Source: Lasiosphaeris hirsuta (taxonomy: Eukaryota; Ascomycota; Sordariomycetes; Sordariales; Lasiosphaeriaceae). From it: a stretch of 64,000 nt of DNA. A program made the translations under genes and the position numbers. How positions within the stretch are numbered: position 1 is the first letter of the stretch; every line of letters starts with the position of its first letter. The DNA is taken from contig JAUKUA010000004.1 of the NCBI GenBank assembly GCA_030549175.1, forward strand, positions 3,038,001-3,102,000. Reading direction: 5' to 3'. This document shows positions 19,138 to 29,500 of the stretch, piece by piece. The notes beneath the pieces are model-generated. The model worked only from the letters and a program-made list of their open reading frames with translations. It was not told the DNA's origin and did not search any database.

Positions 19138-20494
19138 TCAAAGGATAGGCGACGCTTGACGCCCCGCGAGCTTCACCCTCCAGAGCCTTTGTTCGGAACA
19201 AACAAAAAGTTCTCCATCCCTTCCGAAGGACAGACTCGCCGCACCCCCTATCTCTCTGTGTTAGTGACAGTTACTTGCATGCAGTTCAATGAGGGAGGGG
19301 ACACACCAGGCACTTCAATCACGCCCAAGATGCTGCCACCGGCATTCCAAATTTCAACACCGCCAGCACAGCCAGCATAGACATTGCCAGCATCATCGCA
19401 CACAATGCCCATGGGTATCCGGGACATCGCAAAGGCAAAAACACGTTTGTTGGCGAGGAAGGGTGAGCCAGATCGCTTGATGACATCGAACGCGTAGATC
19501 GTAGCCGCGCTATTGCTGATCAGTGTACTGATTCAACATCGAAGGAGACAAGTAAGGGACTTACCGCGTCGGCTCGTGCTCCGTGCCCCCTCGAAAAGCA
19601 TCTGTGTCCGTGATGTAGATAATGCTCTCATCTGGGTTGAATGTGATCCCATGAGGCCGACCGAAGCCATCGGCCATAGCCCGCAGATCGCCCGTGTCCG
19701 GAACATAGCGGTACACCTGGCATGGAAGCAGCGGCTGCGGGCGGAAGTCCTTGTCGAATCCATGGCAGGGATCGGTGAACCACAAGGAGCCGTCGCGCGC
19801 CTGGGCGACGTCGTGGACAGAGTTGAAATCCCAGCCGGCGAAGTTGGTCACGACGGGCCTGGGCGGCTTGTTCCACGGCATGTAGTAGAGTCCGCCGGTT
19901 CCCGGGGCTGGGCCGCCTTGGGAGCAGAAGAGGATGCCGTCCTTGAACTCGGTGCCGCTGGAGGGCATGGGCATGTTCGGGGGCGGGCGCAGCTTCTGCC
20001 ACTCGACAGCTTGGATGTCGCCTGCATCGTTCCGGGAGAGCTGAACTTTTGAAATCAAAATGATGGGGGACTGGCCGCTGTTGGAGGGCTGGAGGAGGTT
20101 GGATGTGAGGTAAAGCTCCTCCTGCATAGGGAGGTATGCGCAGGCTTCGCGAAAGAAGGGGTTTTTGGATGACTCCCACGTGGAGATGAGTAGAGAGAAT
20201 GTAGGTCTTCGGCCGGTGATGGATTGCAGGTCGTCGTGATACTCGCAGATGGAGATAGCTTGTTCCTCTGGGTTCTTGAAACCTCTGAGAAGGGACTTGA
20301 AGTTAGCATAGTGATATGAATACAGAGACTAAGGGGAGCGTACCTTTGGGCTCTTTTTGCAGCAGCCTTTCGCAGGTCAACTCGCTGTTCGGAGGCAGTT
20401 AGACATGCAATCAACCATGGCAGATACGATGCACAGGACACACCTCAATGTCACATTTGGTGTCAAAAATGTCTGAAATAGTGACAGAAGCCAT
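19138..20494 (-). CDS. SMP-30/gluconolactonase/LRE-like beta-propeller hydrolase
   Basis: Fungal members are lactonases or calcium-dependent phosphotriesterase-like enzymes; the substrate cannot be told here. Five minus-strand exons: 20494-20444, 20384-20344, 20284-19565, 19509-19307, 19247-19138; 374 residues. Donors are GTGTGT, GTACGC, GTAAGT and GTGTGT. Family features: SSGTEFKDGILFCSQG, NSVHDVAQARDGSLWFTDP (Asn and Asp candidates for metal binding), GRPHGITFNPDESIIYITDTD (Asp near the metal site), MGIVCDDAGNVYAGC and LSFGRDGELFVCSEQRLWRV. No signal peptide, so probably intracellular. It is divergent from the CENP-B-type gene. The first two exons rest on frame and splice signals alone. Confidence 0.82.
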
Positions 20495-21197
20495 GTTTTT
20501 GTCGATATTTTGAGAGACGGATTACATTTGACAATACGAGAGCATTTGGAAATTGTCGAGAATCAAATCGATCATGTGGGTGAGAAGCAGGTCATCATAT
20601 CGATGGGAACTGACAGGGAAAGAACGCACCGTGATAGCCCATATATACCCCTAACCCTTGCAGACAGGGGCTTGATGAGGTTTTGATGCATGAACACACA
20701 AGCATTGTAGACTCTGTTGCTTTTCTGTTTTCTTAAAAGAGATTTAGTCGGGACTATTGAGGCTATTATGGCATTCCAATGGACTATTATTATGTTTCAT
20801 ATTAAATCTGAGTATAAGTTTGGCATTACGACAACCGGATGGCACTCGCAGAACTCAATTCACTCTCTCTCTCCAGGTAACGGAGTATTCTTGCACCCGA
20901 TTTCAGAAGAGGTCTCAATTGCTGCAACACGCGCTAGCGATTCGGCGATAAGATAGGCGAGGGTGTCGGGGCGGACCAATCAGGACGGAAAGCAGCAGCT
21001 GCCAGCCACCCACTTGGCGCGAATTTGCCCGCCCGACAGGATGCTCGGCGCCACTTGACCTCAATACAACGATCACCAGACTCTTTGCGTCGTCGCCGTC
21101 GCCCCGTCCATCGCCATCTCCCGCAAAGAGGCATATCGCGGATATCCGACAATCCATAAATCCCCCAATTGCCCTATCTGGGATTTGACAGTGGACG
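20495..21197. other. Divergent intergenic region
   Basis: 703 bp between the SMP-30-like gene (-) and the HTH gene (+). It is AT-richer near 20700-20850. No gene was recognised. Confidence 0.45.
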
Positions 21198-22463
21198 ATG
21201 AGCGACATCGCGCCCGAGGCCGCGTCGACGCCGCCCAAGGAGCGGCACTCGCTCACGCTCGACCAGCGGCGCGCGCTGCGTCGCTGGGCCAATTCGCAGA
21301 CGGTGCGGCCTTCGCACAAGGCGTGCATCGACTGGTTCCAGAGCCAGTACAGCCAGACCATCTCGCAGTCGACCGTCTCGCACTCGCTGTCGCCCAAGTA
21401 CGCCCGCCTCGATGGTGACCCGCAGCTGTCGGGCTCGCGTCTGCGCTTCGGCAACTGGCCCGACGTCGAGAAGCTCGTGCTGCTCTGGTACCAGCAGTCG
21501 CAGCACAGCGGCCGCAACCCCTCCAACGAGGAGCTCGCCGACAAGGCCAAGGCCATCTTCTCGGCCCTGCCGCGCTACAAGGACGAGCAGGCCCCCGAGT
21601 TCTCCCCCGGCTGGATCCACCGCTTCAAGAAGCGCTACGGCCTGCTCATCCGCCGCCAGCGCCGCCACGGCACCGCCATTAACCCCGCCGACGACATCCC
21701 CTACCTCGTCGACGCCGTGCCCCGCTTCATGAGCGTCGTCGCCGACACCTCCCCGGCCCAGATCCGCGACGCCGTCCAGCGTGTCGTCGGCGTCGAGGCC
21801 AGCCTGTCCACCTGCGCCCGCGTGCGCGACGAGATCGTCCGCCGCCTCGAGAACCCCCAGCCCCAGACCCAGCAGCCCCTGCCGCAACCACACTCGCCCC
21901 ACGCCCCGCACACCCCCCAATCCCACCCGCAGCTCCCCACCCACCTCAACGGGGGCCCGTCCGCCGCCGCCAACGGGGACGTGTCCATGTACGGCGCCGA
22001 GGAGGACCCCGAAGTCGTGCTCCAGAACGCGCTGCGGGCCCTGCAGCAGGAGGAGGCCGACGCGGAAGCAGAGGCAGCCGCCGTCCGGGAGGAGCGTAAC
22101 CGCGCCGAGCAGGGGCTGCCCCCGCTGGGCACCATCGCCGGCCAGGCCTACGCCCAGCACGCCGCCGCCGTCAGCGCCATGTCGACGCCGGCGCGCGCGA
22201 GCGTCGGGCCCGTGACCGCTCCGAGCTCGGTCGCGCCGCGGTTCATCGCGCCCACGCCCACGCCGGCCCCGGCCGCGCCGCCCTCGGTACCGGCCCCGGC
22301 CATCGGCGCCAACGGCGAAGACCTCACGCTGACGCCCATCCCCAGCGGCGGGCCCGTGTCCGTGACGGACCGCCCGGTGCGGTGCCCGTTCTGTGTCAAC
22401 CAGCGGATGCTGCGCACCATCAAGGAGGCCGTGGAGCACATGTCGACCCATGTTGTTGTCTGA
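21198..22463 (+). CDS. CENP-B/Tc5-type HTH DNA-binding protein with C-terminal zinc-finger-like motif
   Basis: 421 residues, single exon, very GC-rich. The N-terminal half matches the double helix-turn-helix module of CENP-B, fission-yeast Abp1/Cbh proteins and pogo/Tc5 transposases. First HTH about 18-75 (LTLDQRRALRRWANSQ...STVSHSLSPKY); second about 85-155 (ADKAKAIFSALP, FSPGWIHRFKKRYGL, the Tc5-type signature). No DDE nuclease domain follows. Instead there is a helical segment with a DTSPAQIRDAVQRVVG-type stretch, a long Pro/Gln/Ala-rich disordered region (about 220-400), and a final CPFC..(x18)..HMSTH motif with C2H2-like spacing. It is probably a domesticated transposase-derived chromatin or transcription factor. 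The target sequence is unknown. Confidence 0.78.
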   Translation: MSDIAPEAASTPPKERHSLTLDQRRALRRWANSQTVRPSHKACIDWFQSQYSQTISQSTVSHSLSPKYARLDGDPQLSGSRLRFGNWPDVEKLVLLWYQQSQHSGRNPSNEELADKAKAIFSALPRYKDEQAPEFSPGWIHRFKKRYGLLIRRQRRHGTAINPADDIPYLVDAVPRFMSVVADTSPAQIRDAVQRVVGVEASLSTCARVRDEIVRRLENPQPQTQQPLPQPHSPHAPHTPQSHPQLPTHLNGGPSAAANGDVSMYGAEEDPEVVLQNALRALQQEEADAEAEAAAVREERNRAEQGLPPLGTIAGQAYAQHAAAVSAMSTPARASVGPVTAPSSVAPRFIAPTPTPAPAAPPSVPAPAIGANGEDLTLTPIPSGGPVSVTDRPVRCPFCVNQRMLRTIKEAVEHMSTHVVV

Positions 22464-24227
22464 GCATGTACGGTGAAGATGATACGATGACTCTTACGCA
22501 TACGTGTTCAAGAGGGAGCACCGACAGCCCCTCGTATTGCTCCTGACGCTCTGTGGCCCAGCCGCCCCCTCGGACCTACCTATCCGAGAAGGATATCTTT
22601 GGTGTTTTTGTGTCGGCGAGCCTCTCGAGCTCCGGGTTGGAAGATGCCAGTTTCAAGTGTTGTCCCTTGTGTGCCTGGCCTTGTCCGGTGAGACTGACTA
22701 TGATCTAAGACCTAAAAGTACAACACTTTCATAATACCCCCTCAATATTTTGTGGCTGTCCTTTGTAAATATATATGCTTCTCTTTTTACTACTATTGTT
22801 AGTTTACTACCTCAGCCGGCGCGTCTTTGGTTTCTTCTCCTTCGCAAGCGTATAAAAAAAATTGACAGGCTGGGCCTCCCTCGGAGGAGGAAAATGGAGG
22901 ATTGCCTTTAATGGAAGGGTCAAAAAGGGGCGGGGGCAAGTTTGATGATACCTACCTGTGCCGAGGCACAGCGTCTGAATGGAGGGTGGGATGGCAATTC
23001 GGTGAACGGTAATGATTTGGGAAATATGTAGGCAATCTGGTCGGAGGCACTTTGTTTGGCAGGAGCAAGATAGGAGCCAGGGACACATGATGTTGTACGA
23101 TTAAGGTGTCCACGGACCCAGGTACGCCAGGTTAGGTTGCCTGGCTGTCGGTTGTTCTGCGTATACCATTTTTCTCTTGACAGGTACCTTAGTTCGCTCT
23201 GAAAGACCCCATTGTCAACGTCCTAAGCTGTGCTCCACGGCTTGCAGTAAATTGACCTTTTATGTGTTGGAATCCACATGTCGCAAACACACACCCAACT
23301 AACGTACACGATGGTTGTCATACAGCACAGTGCGCCTCACAATTCACAGCAAAGCACAAAAAGTCTGGATGGTTGTGATCAAAACCCACTCAATTCCACT
23401 CGCAAGACTATGCTGCGTCGCTCATTCAAGTCATGGCCGAGTTTCCCTTCATCCCACCACATCACGCCTTCAGCGTACTCTTCCGTCTTAACCTTATATG
23501 TTCCCTATTTGTATCATGCCTCGCCGGCTTCGGAAATCCATCCCCTTTATGACTCAACAGCTGCCCAGCGAGCCATAAACCACAACCAGCACGACACCGC
23601 ACCGAGTTCGCCCCTCCATTCCAAGCCGTCCAGTAACCCATTGAACGCCCATCCACCGACGTCCATACCATCCCCATCCAAATAAATAAACTCGAAGAAA
23701 AAGACAGGCCCAAAGATCCCCCACAGAATTTTAGTAGAAAAGAAACAGATCCCCAGGAACCCGAAAAACGCCACATCTAGTCCTTTGGTGGCGGCCCCCC
23801 TATAGTTGTGGTATGCCATCTCCCGCCGTCTCTCTCAAAATGCGACCATCTCATCCATCAAGCGCCTGAATCGAGGGCAGAGTAGAAAAAAAGGGGTATT
23901 ATGATGCGGCAAAGGGCTGAATCATCGGCTGTTTTTTGTTCTTGAACAATTTGCTACCCTGGAAAGCAGTCTCAGAAGATCTTGAAACCTCTTTGTGATA
24001 AACTTGGCCTGTAGTCACAAGTTGTTTCATGTGCACTGCCATGCAATCAAATGTGAGACGTGTCGACAGTTTTTAGTAGCAGCAGATAAACACGAACCAT
24101 CCGACGGTAGAAGAAAGGTAAAAACGGGGTATATTTTGGCGAAGTAGAGTCATCGGGGAGCAATGCCCCGGAAGTCAGGTGCCAGAGAAAAAGTATAGGC
24201 TGGTCAAGAAAAACCAGGCATCTGCAT
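22464..24227. other. Intergenic region with one doubtful small gene
   Basis: About 1.8 kb. Apart from the minus-strand frame at 23547-23819, I see no gene. It contains the 3' flank of the HTH gene and the BEM1 3' UTR. Confidence 0.4.
23547..23819 (-). CDS. Possible small membrane protein, unrecognised
   Basis: 90 codons. The N-terminal half is strongly hydrophobic and aromatic (DVAFFGFLGICFFSTKILWG and a following FGPVFFFEF segment), giving one or two possible membrane helices. The C-terminal half is Trp/Gly-rich and may be non-coding read-through. I recognise no family and saw no clear intron. Kept as a low-confidence candidate because composition differs from random frames nearby. Confidence 0.25.
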   Translation of the reverse strand: MAYHNYRGAATKGLDVAFFGFLGICFFSTKILWGIFGPVFFFEFIYLDGDGMDVGGWAFNGLLDGLEWRGELGAVSCWLWFMARWAAVES

Positions 24228-26548
24228 CTACTCAATGTAGATTAATAGCTTCTCGTTGCGCTGCAACGCAACGTCGAGATCATTGTCGCTCATCAAGGCT
24301 GGCTTATCGCCAGTGGACTCGTCTTTATAAGATAGCTGGATCTGGTCAGGTTGCGAGATCTTTAGGCGCTCAACGACTCTGTCAAACAGTGCTCCAAATT
24401 CGATGTCGGACGGAACCTTGATGGCAATTATGTCACCACCATAGCTTAGCTTGACTTTCATCTGGGCGCCCGCTTGCTGAATACCGGGCGAAAGAGAAGT
24501 CTGGGACGGTTGTGAGAGGGAGGAGGCTTGGCGTGTGATGGGCTGGCCATTGCTACCCCCTACTTGTCGGTTCGGAGCACCATATCCATTGCCCGGCAGG
24601 TTTTGCTTTGAGTCGGCCGGGGAGTCTGTCGACGAGGGCTGAGAGCCACCAGATAGGCGGTATTCCTCGCCAGTAGGGTTCGAGTCAATCTCATAGTCAC
24701 CTTCCCTTGGTGCAAAGAACTGTCGTACCAGGTTACACTTTGCAATATACTCTGGTTGCGCAAGCAGATTTTTTACATAGGCATCCAGATTATGTCGGCG
24801 GCCCTCCGTGATGGCGTCTGTCACGTAGTTGACTGGCCCGGGCATGTATGGTAGGGTGCGCTGCTTGTCTCCGGTAGTCCCAGCCTCGACAGGGAATTCT
24901 GTGAGGAGTGCGATCTGAAAGTCGTAAAAGTCTTCATAGTACCTCGACAACTCCCAAATGCGTCCATCGTCGAGTTCGGCTTCAATAACGAACCAGTACT
25001 TGTCCTCGGCGAAGCAGTACCGAGGTATCCCGGCCTTGATTGGCGCGTAGAGCTGTGACGTGGACTTGGCTGCGTACGTGCTTTGCTGTATGGGATTTTG
25101 TTGGGTGTATCTGGGCTGCTGTGCAGGTTGCTATAATTACTTGTCAGATCAGGCCTCGAGTAAATTAGCATCAAGACTCACCATGGTGGTGCCATTTGGC
25201 TGAGCCGGCCTCGGGTTTCCTGCTTGCTGGATGCTCATGCGCTCCATGCCCTGCTCGAGTGACTGCTTTGGTGTGCCCCCCACCTCGAATTTTCCAAGTG
25301 TGATGCTCGAATTCTTATAATCGGCAGCCATTTTCTTCCACTCTTCCACTCGAGGAATTCCGGCCCTCCGTACGGCGTCCTGGGGGTTGTTGACTGGAGT
25401 ATTGGATGCCATGTCTCGGATCTCGACGAAAGACACGGGGATCAAGCCCGGACCCCCGAGGCGGCCAATCGGCTTTGCCACGAACCATTCTGGGTTCGAC
25501 TGGGCAATCACGATGATGGCTTCGCCCGACTTGGCCTCCAACTCGTCCGCACGCTCTGCCGCAAAGTCGTACATAACAACTCCGTAGACCATAGCACCCG
25601 GTCGGCCGCCGGCCTTGGAGCTCCGCTGGCTGATGGTCGAGTTGTCGCCATATCCCGAGTCGTGATCAGGGTTTGGGTTATTCTTCGCCGAGACCGAGAC
25701 AGAGCGCACGGGCTCGGGAGGTGACTGGGCGCTATCGCGCTCGGTGCGCCCCAGGGCCTGGAAGAATGCGACGGGGACCAGGCCACGTGCATCAGGCAGA
25801 GCGGGGTTGCAGGCCTCGTACCAATCCTGGTCGTTTTCGCGGCCGATGACATGGAAGAAATCACCGCGTGAGAAGCTCAACTCCTGGGGTGTTTGCGCCT
25901 CGTAGTCGTAGAGTGCCCGAATAACCTGTCAAACGGTCGCAGCATTAGCAAAGTTTCGCTGATGATAGAGTGTGGGCAAACATAGTGCCTCTCTCAGGAC
26001 CCACATGGCGGGGTCCATAGGCGCCGGTCACCAGAAACCACCCAAGCACACAGGCAGAGACATACCTTTTTGGGAGGAACAATCGCAACTGCTGACTTTG
26101 GGGCGATGTTGATCTGGGGCTTGCTCTCCCTCTCGCCCCTCTCACCCTTAATCGACCTTCGTAAAGCCTTGAGAGCGCGCATAGTGGTTAGCGGTCAGAT
26201 CAGAAACACCAGAAACGAGTGGGATTTTATGTTTATCGCTAGTCTTGGTTGGGGGGCATTCGCAGAAGGAAAGGAAAAGCTGGTGCTATGTTGGTCTTTG
26301 GTTGCTGGAGCACGAAGAGGAACAAGAGGCGAAGGAGCACAAGACGGGCGCTGAGATGGCGAGACAGCGAGGACGAGCGCTGGCGTGCGCGGGTATCTGG
26401 CGGGTATCTGGCGGTGCAATGGGGGAATGGCGGCCCCGTCGTGAGGCAGCCGTTGAGCGTGCATCGATAGGCAGACCAGCGAGCGAATTGGGAAGGAACG
26501 GTGGCAGGTGGCAGCAGTATGGCCGGTAGGTGAATGACGTACCTTCAT
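24228..26548 (-). CDS. BEM1: Polarity scaffold Bem1 (SH3-SH3-PX-PB1)
   Basis: Bem1 holds Cdc42, its exchange factor Cdc24 and PAK kinases together at growth sites; in filamentous fungi it also supports NADPH-oxidase complexes. Minus-strand exons: 26548-26543, 26167-26066, 25925-25182, 25130-24228; 584 residues. The first exon encodes only Met-Lys, joined over a 375-bp intron to ALRRSIKG, a common Bem1 start; GCTAACC precedes the AAG acceptor by about 20 nt. SH3-1 spans about 37-95 (VIRALYDYEAQ...), SH3-2 about 148-208 (VYGVVMYDFAAE..., PEWFVAKP), PX about 318-435 (IPRYCFAEDKYWFVIEAEL, RYYEDFYDFQ), PB1 508-584 (MKVKLSYGGDIIAIKVP, SDNDLDVAL). PB1 binds Cdc24; PX binds membrane lipids. An alternative start at 26182 (MRALKALRR) cannot be excluded. 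Confidence 0.93.
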
Positions 26549-29500
26549 AGTTTCTGTATGTTCTGTCTGGCGCCCCCTCTCTTGCGGAAACCCAACGTCC
26601 AGGTCGCAGTCAGATACAACAGAGGCAGCGGAGGCGTGGTGGTGAGCAATCGATTCGGCGTGCGCAGAAAGCTGTTTGGGTTACTCCGAACACAATCAGT
26701 GTAACAACTCGAGGTGCGCCGTCTCGGGTCGCGGAGCTTTATCTTTCTCTCCTCTTCCTGGCCCTCTTCTCTGTCCTCAGCAATTAGGCACCTTGCCTAC
26801 CGAGTGACTATCTGTAGCTGATTTGGGTAGTTGGACAGTTGCGCACGCGACGGAAGTGGGTGGGTTTTCCTGGCGGCGCCTGCCCAAAGAAAAAAAAGCG
26901 TTGGCTATCTTTAGTCGCACGGGTCGTCTGGCTTTCTCTGCACGCTGGCTTTGTCTCTGATAAGCCCGTCCTAGTTGGTCTGGGACTCGTGGGGTGTTTG
27001 TTCTTTGTTCAGCCGCACTCTCGGGGTCGGTAGCCGCCGCAGTCTCAGGGGTATTCGAAGTTCGTCAGTCGCAGGATGGAGGGAGTAACTGTCGCTGAGC
27101 AGAGGTGGGCAGTGGTGGGGAAAAGGGCGAGCAAGAGCGGCGATCCGGGCACCCAGTACCTCTTAAAAGGGGAAGAGGGCGAGCAGGGGGAAGGAGTGGG
27201 TGGAAAATGTTGGAAGGCCAAGGCCTGCTAGGCTGGGGAGGGGCTGCAGGCTGGCTGCGGGCACGATTGGCACACGGTTGGGCTGCGTGCGGGCTAAATT
27301 CAAAGGACAGCCGGGGTTCCCACGACCCTCGTGGTGACTTTGGGCTTGGCTCACGCAGGATCGACGGTCACTGCCTTCTCGCTGTCTAGCTCACTGTTCA
27401 CGATGCACTTCATCTCTGGACTGCAAGGTACAACTGTATACCCGGGACTGAGCAGACCTGCCAGAAGGGCTGTAATGCACCATTTATTGCGCAGGTGAAT
27501 TGAGGCATAAACACATGTGCGTGTCTGGATAGCTAAGTTCCCTCCTGCCTACCTACCTCCTGGGTCAAAAGTGAGGCCAGGCCAGGCAGGGGAGGTAGGC
27601 TGCCTCTGCCATTACACGCAGCTCCCCGCACCGGGCCGCTGTGCTTAGCTTGCAAATGGAACAGGTCATTGTGACGAAAGACGGACCCGGCAGACAGGAC
27701 CACATTATTCGGCCTCCACGAATCTACGATTCCGCATTCCACAGCCTGCGAGCCTGGGAGGCTCAGTGTGTTGAGCGGCAGTCGGCAACAAGGCAACGGC
27801 ATGGCCGACTTGGAAAGGTTCCAGACAGCGTGCTGGTACCGGAGTGTTGCGATGCAACGCCCTGCATCACATCATGCGAGGGTAGGGTAGGGTCGCATTG
27901 AATTGTAGTGCACATCTCCCACGCTCGTGGCGTTCTGTTCGGATGGAAATGGAAGTGCTGTGCCGAAAGAGGGCCGCAAGGGCCCAGTGCAGAGGGACTC
28001 TTGGGCCTCCAGGAAATTTGTGGTCAACGGTGTCAAGGGGCCTAGAACTGAGCGGGCGAACTGCTCAACCGCCCAACCGCCAACGCCGACCCGAGAAGTT
28101 GGAAGCGTAGACGGACAAGGCGGGCATTGGCAGCAGTCAACCCAACCCGTCAAACGGCCGCCGAGGTGGGCTGTCACTACTAGTGGATGGGGCTTGGTTG
28201 GCTATCGCAATTGGAAAAACTAGAGCAATTTTGATGTTGATGACTCTTCATGGCTTGGGGCGAGGATGACCCCAAGGCAAGCGCAAGGCAAGAGAGAGTC
28301 ATCAGGGACTGACCTACTCGCTCGATTCTTTCTCCAGCGCCAGCGGATTCCGAGTGTCAATACAGTGCCCTGGGCGGGGACCGTATCGCTCTTCATGCAG
28401 CCTTGTATCACCGGACCCGTAGGAACCAAGCAATCAATCGCTCGGATCGCGAGAGAGCCAAGTTCGCGGCACATGAGAAAAAGGTCGCCCACTTTTCGAG
28501 GGGCTTCGAGAAGGCCCGCACCACACTCCCGCGGGTCGCTTCCTGTGCCGTCGCCTGTTGTTTGAATGAATTCAATGGACGGCGCAATGGACGCAGCGTT
28601 GTGTAACGCAGCGCAGCGCAACTCCAACACAACGGACCCTACCACAGCTCCAACAGGGCGAGCGTCCTCCCGACAGGCGCTGTGTTGCGCGCGCTGCATG
28701 TCGCTATCCGCGGCATCTGCCCTCGTGCGAGAAGGACGAGAACACTCAAGACTTGGACACAGGACACAGCATTCCGCGCGGCTTCGCAACTCAGGTCGCC
28801 TGGTGCTCAATTCCAGCGTCGCGGAGGCAGCCAATAGCCCCGAGTGGGCCCGAAAGGCCTCGATCGGCATGAGCAGTCCTCGTCGTTCATGCCATTCCAT
28901 GGCATTGCTTTGCTTGCGTGCTGCGAGCTGCTAGGACCATGCACCTGCAGCCAACAGCTCCCTGCTTCTTCTCCCTGCGACCTCTCCTCCCTCACTCCCC
29001 GCCTTATCGATAGCCTCCCGCTCCGATCGCCCAGGCGAGGTGGTGGCGCGGGCCTCCAGCACGGCATCAGCAACCCCCGCCGTCCGCCGCCCGTTCCTAA
29101 TTCCGGCACTCCCTCTTACTTTTCGTGGCCGCTGTCCTGGCCTTGATGACGGCGTCTGGCTGCCCAAGGCCAAGTGGCCGCGGTTCCGGTCGGGTTCTTT
29201 TCCCTAAATGCCCAAAGTCTCTTCTGCTTTTGATAGCATCAAGGCCACCCGCGGGCTGAGGTTGTGCTGCCTGCTGATCTTCAGCCTTCAACTTGCCAAG
29301 CGGCACGCATCGACTTTGCCATTAGGAGAGGTCGCACCAGAGACAGACACCATCCCTCTGTCCCCTCCACACCTCCAATCATCCTCACAGGATGGCCCCC
29401 CCCCCAGCTAAAAAGGTGGTGTGTGGCTAACACGGAGTCTGCATACCTCCACCAGGTACCTGGCATGTCGACCGCCTCTGTGTCTACTACAGTGCACTCG

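Noticed and set aside
21174..22451. 425-codon minus-strand frame over the HTH gene
   Set aside because: Gly/Arg-rich antisense shadow of the GC-rich plus-strand coding sequence.
28220..28900. 226-codon minus-strand frame
   Set aside because: Composition looks random (many Cys, Arg, Leu), no domain, and overlapping long frames occur on the opposite strand.
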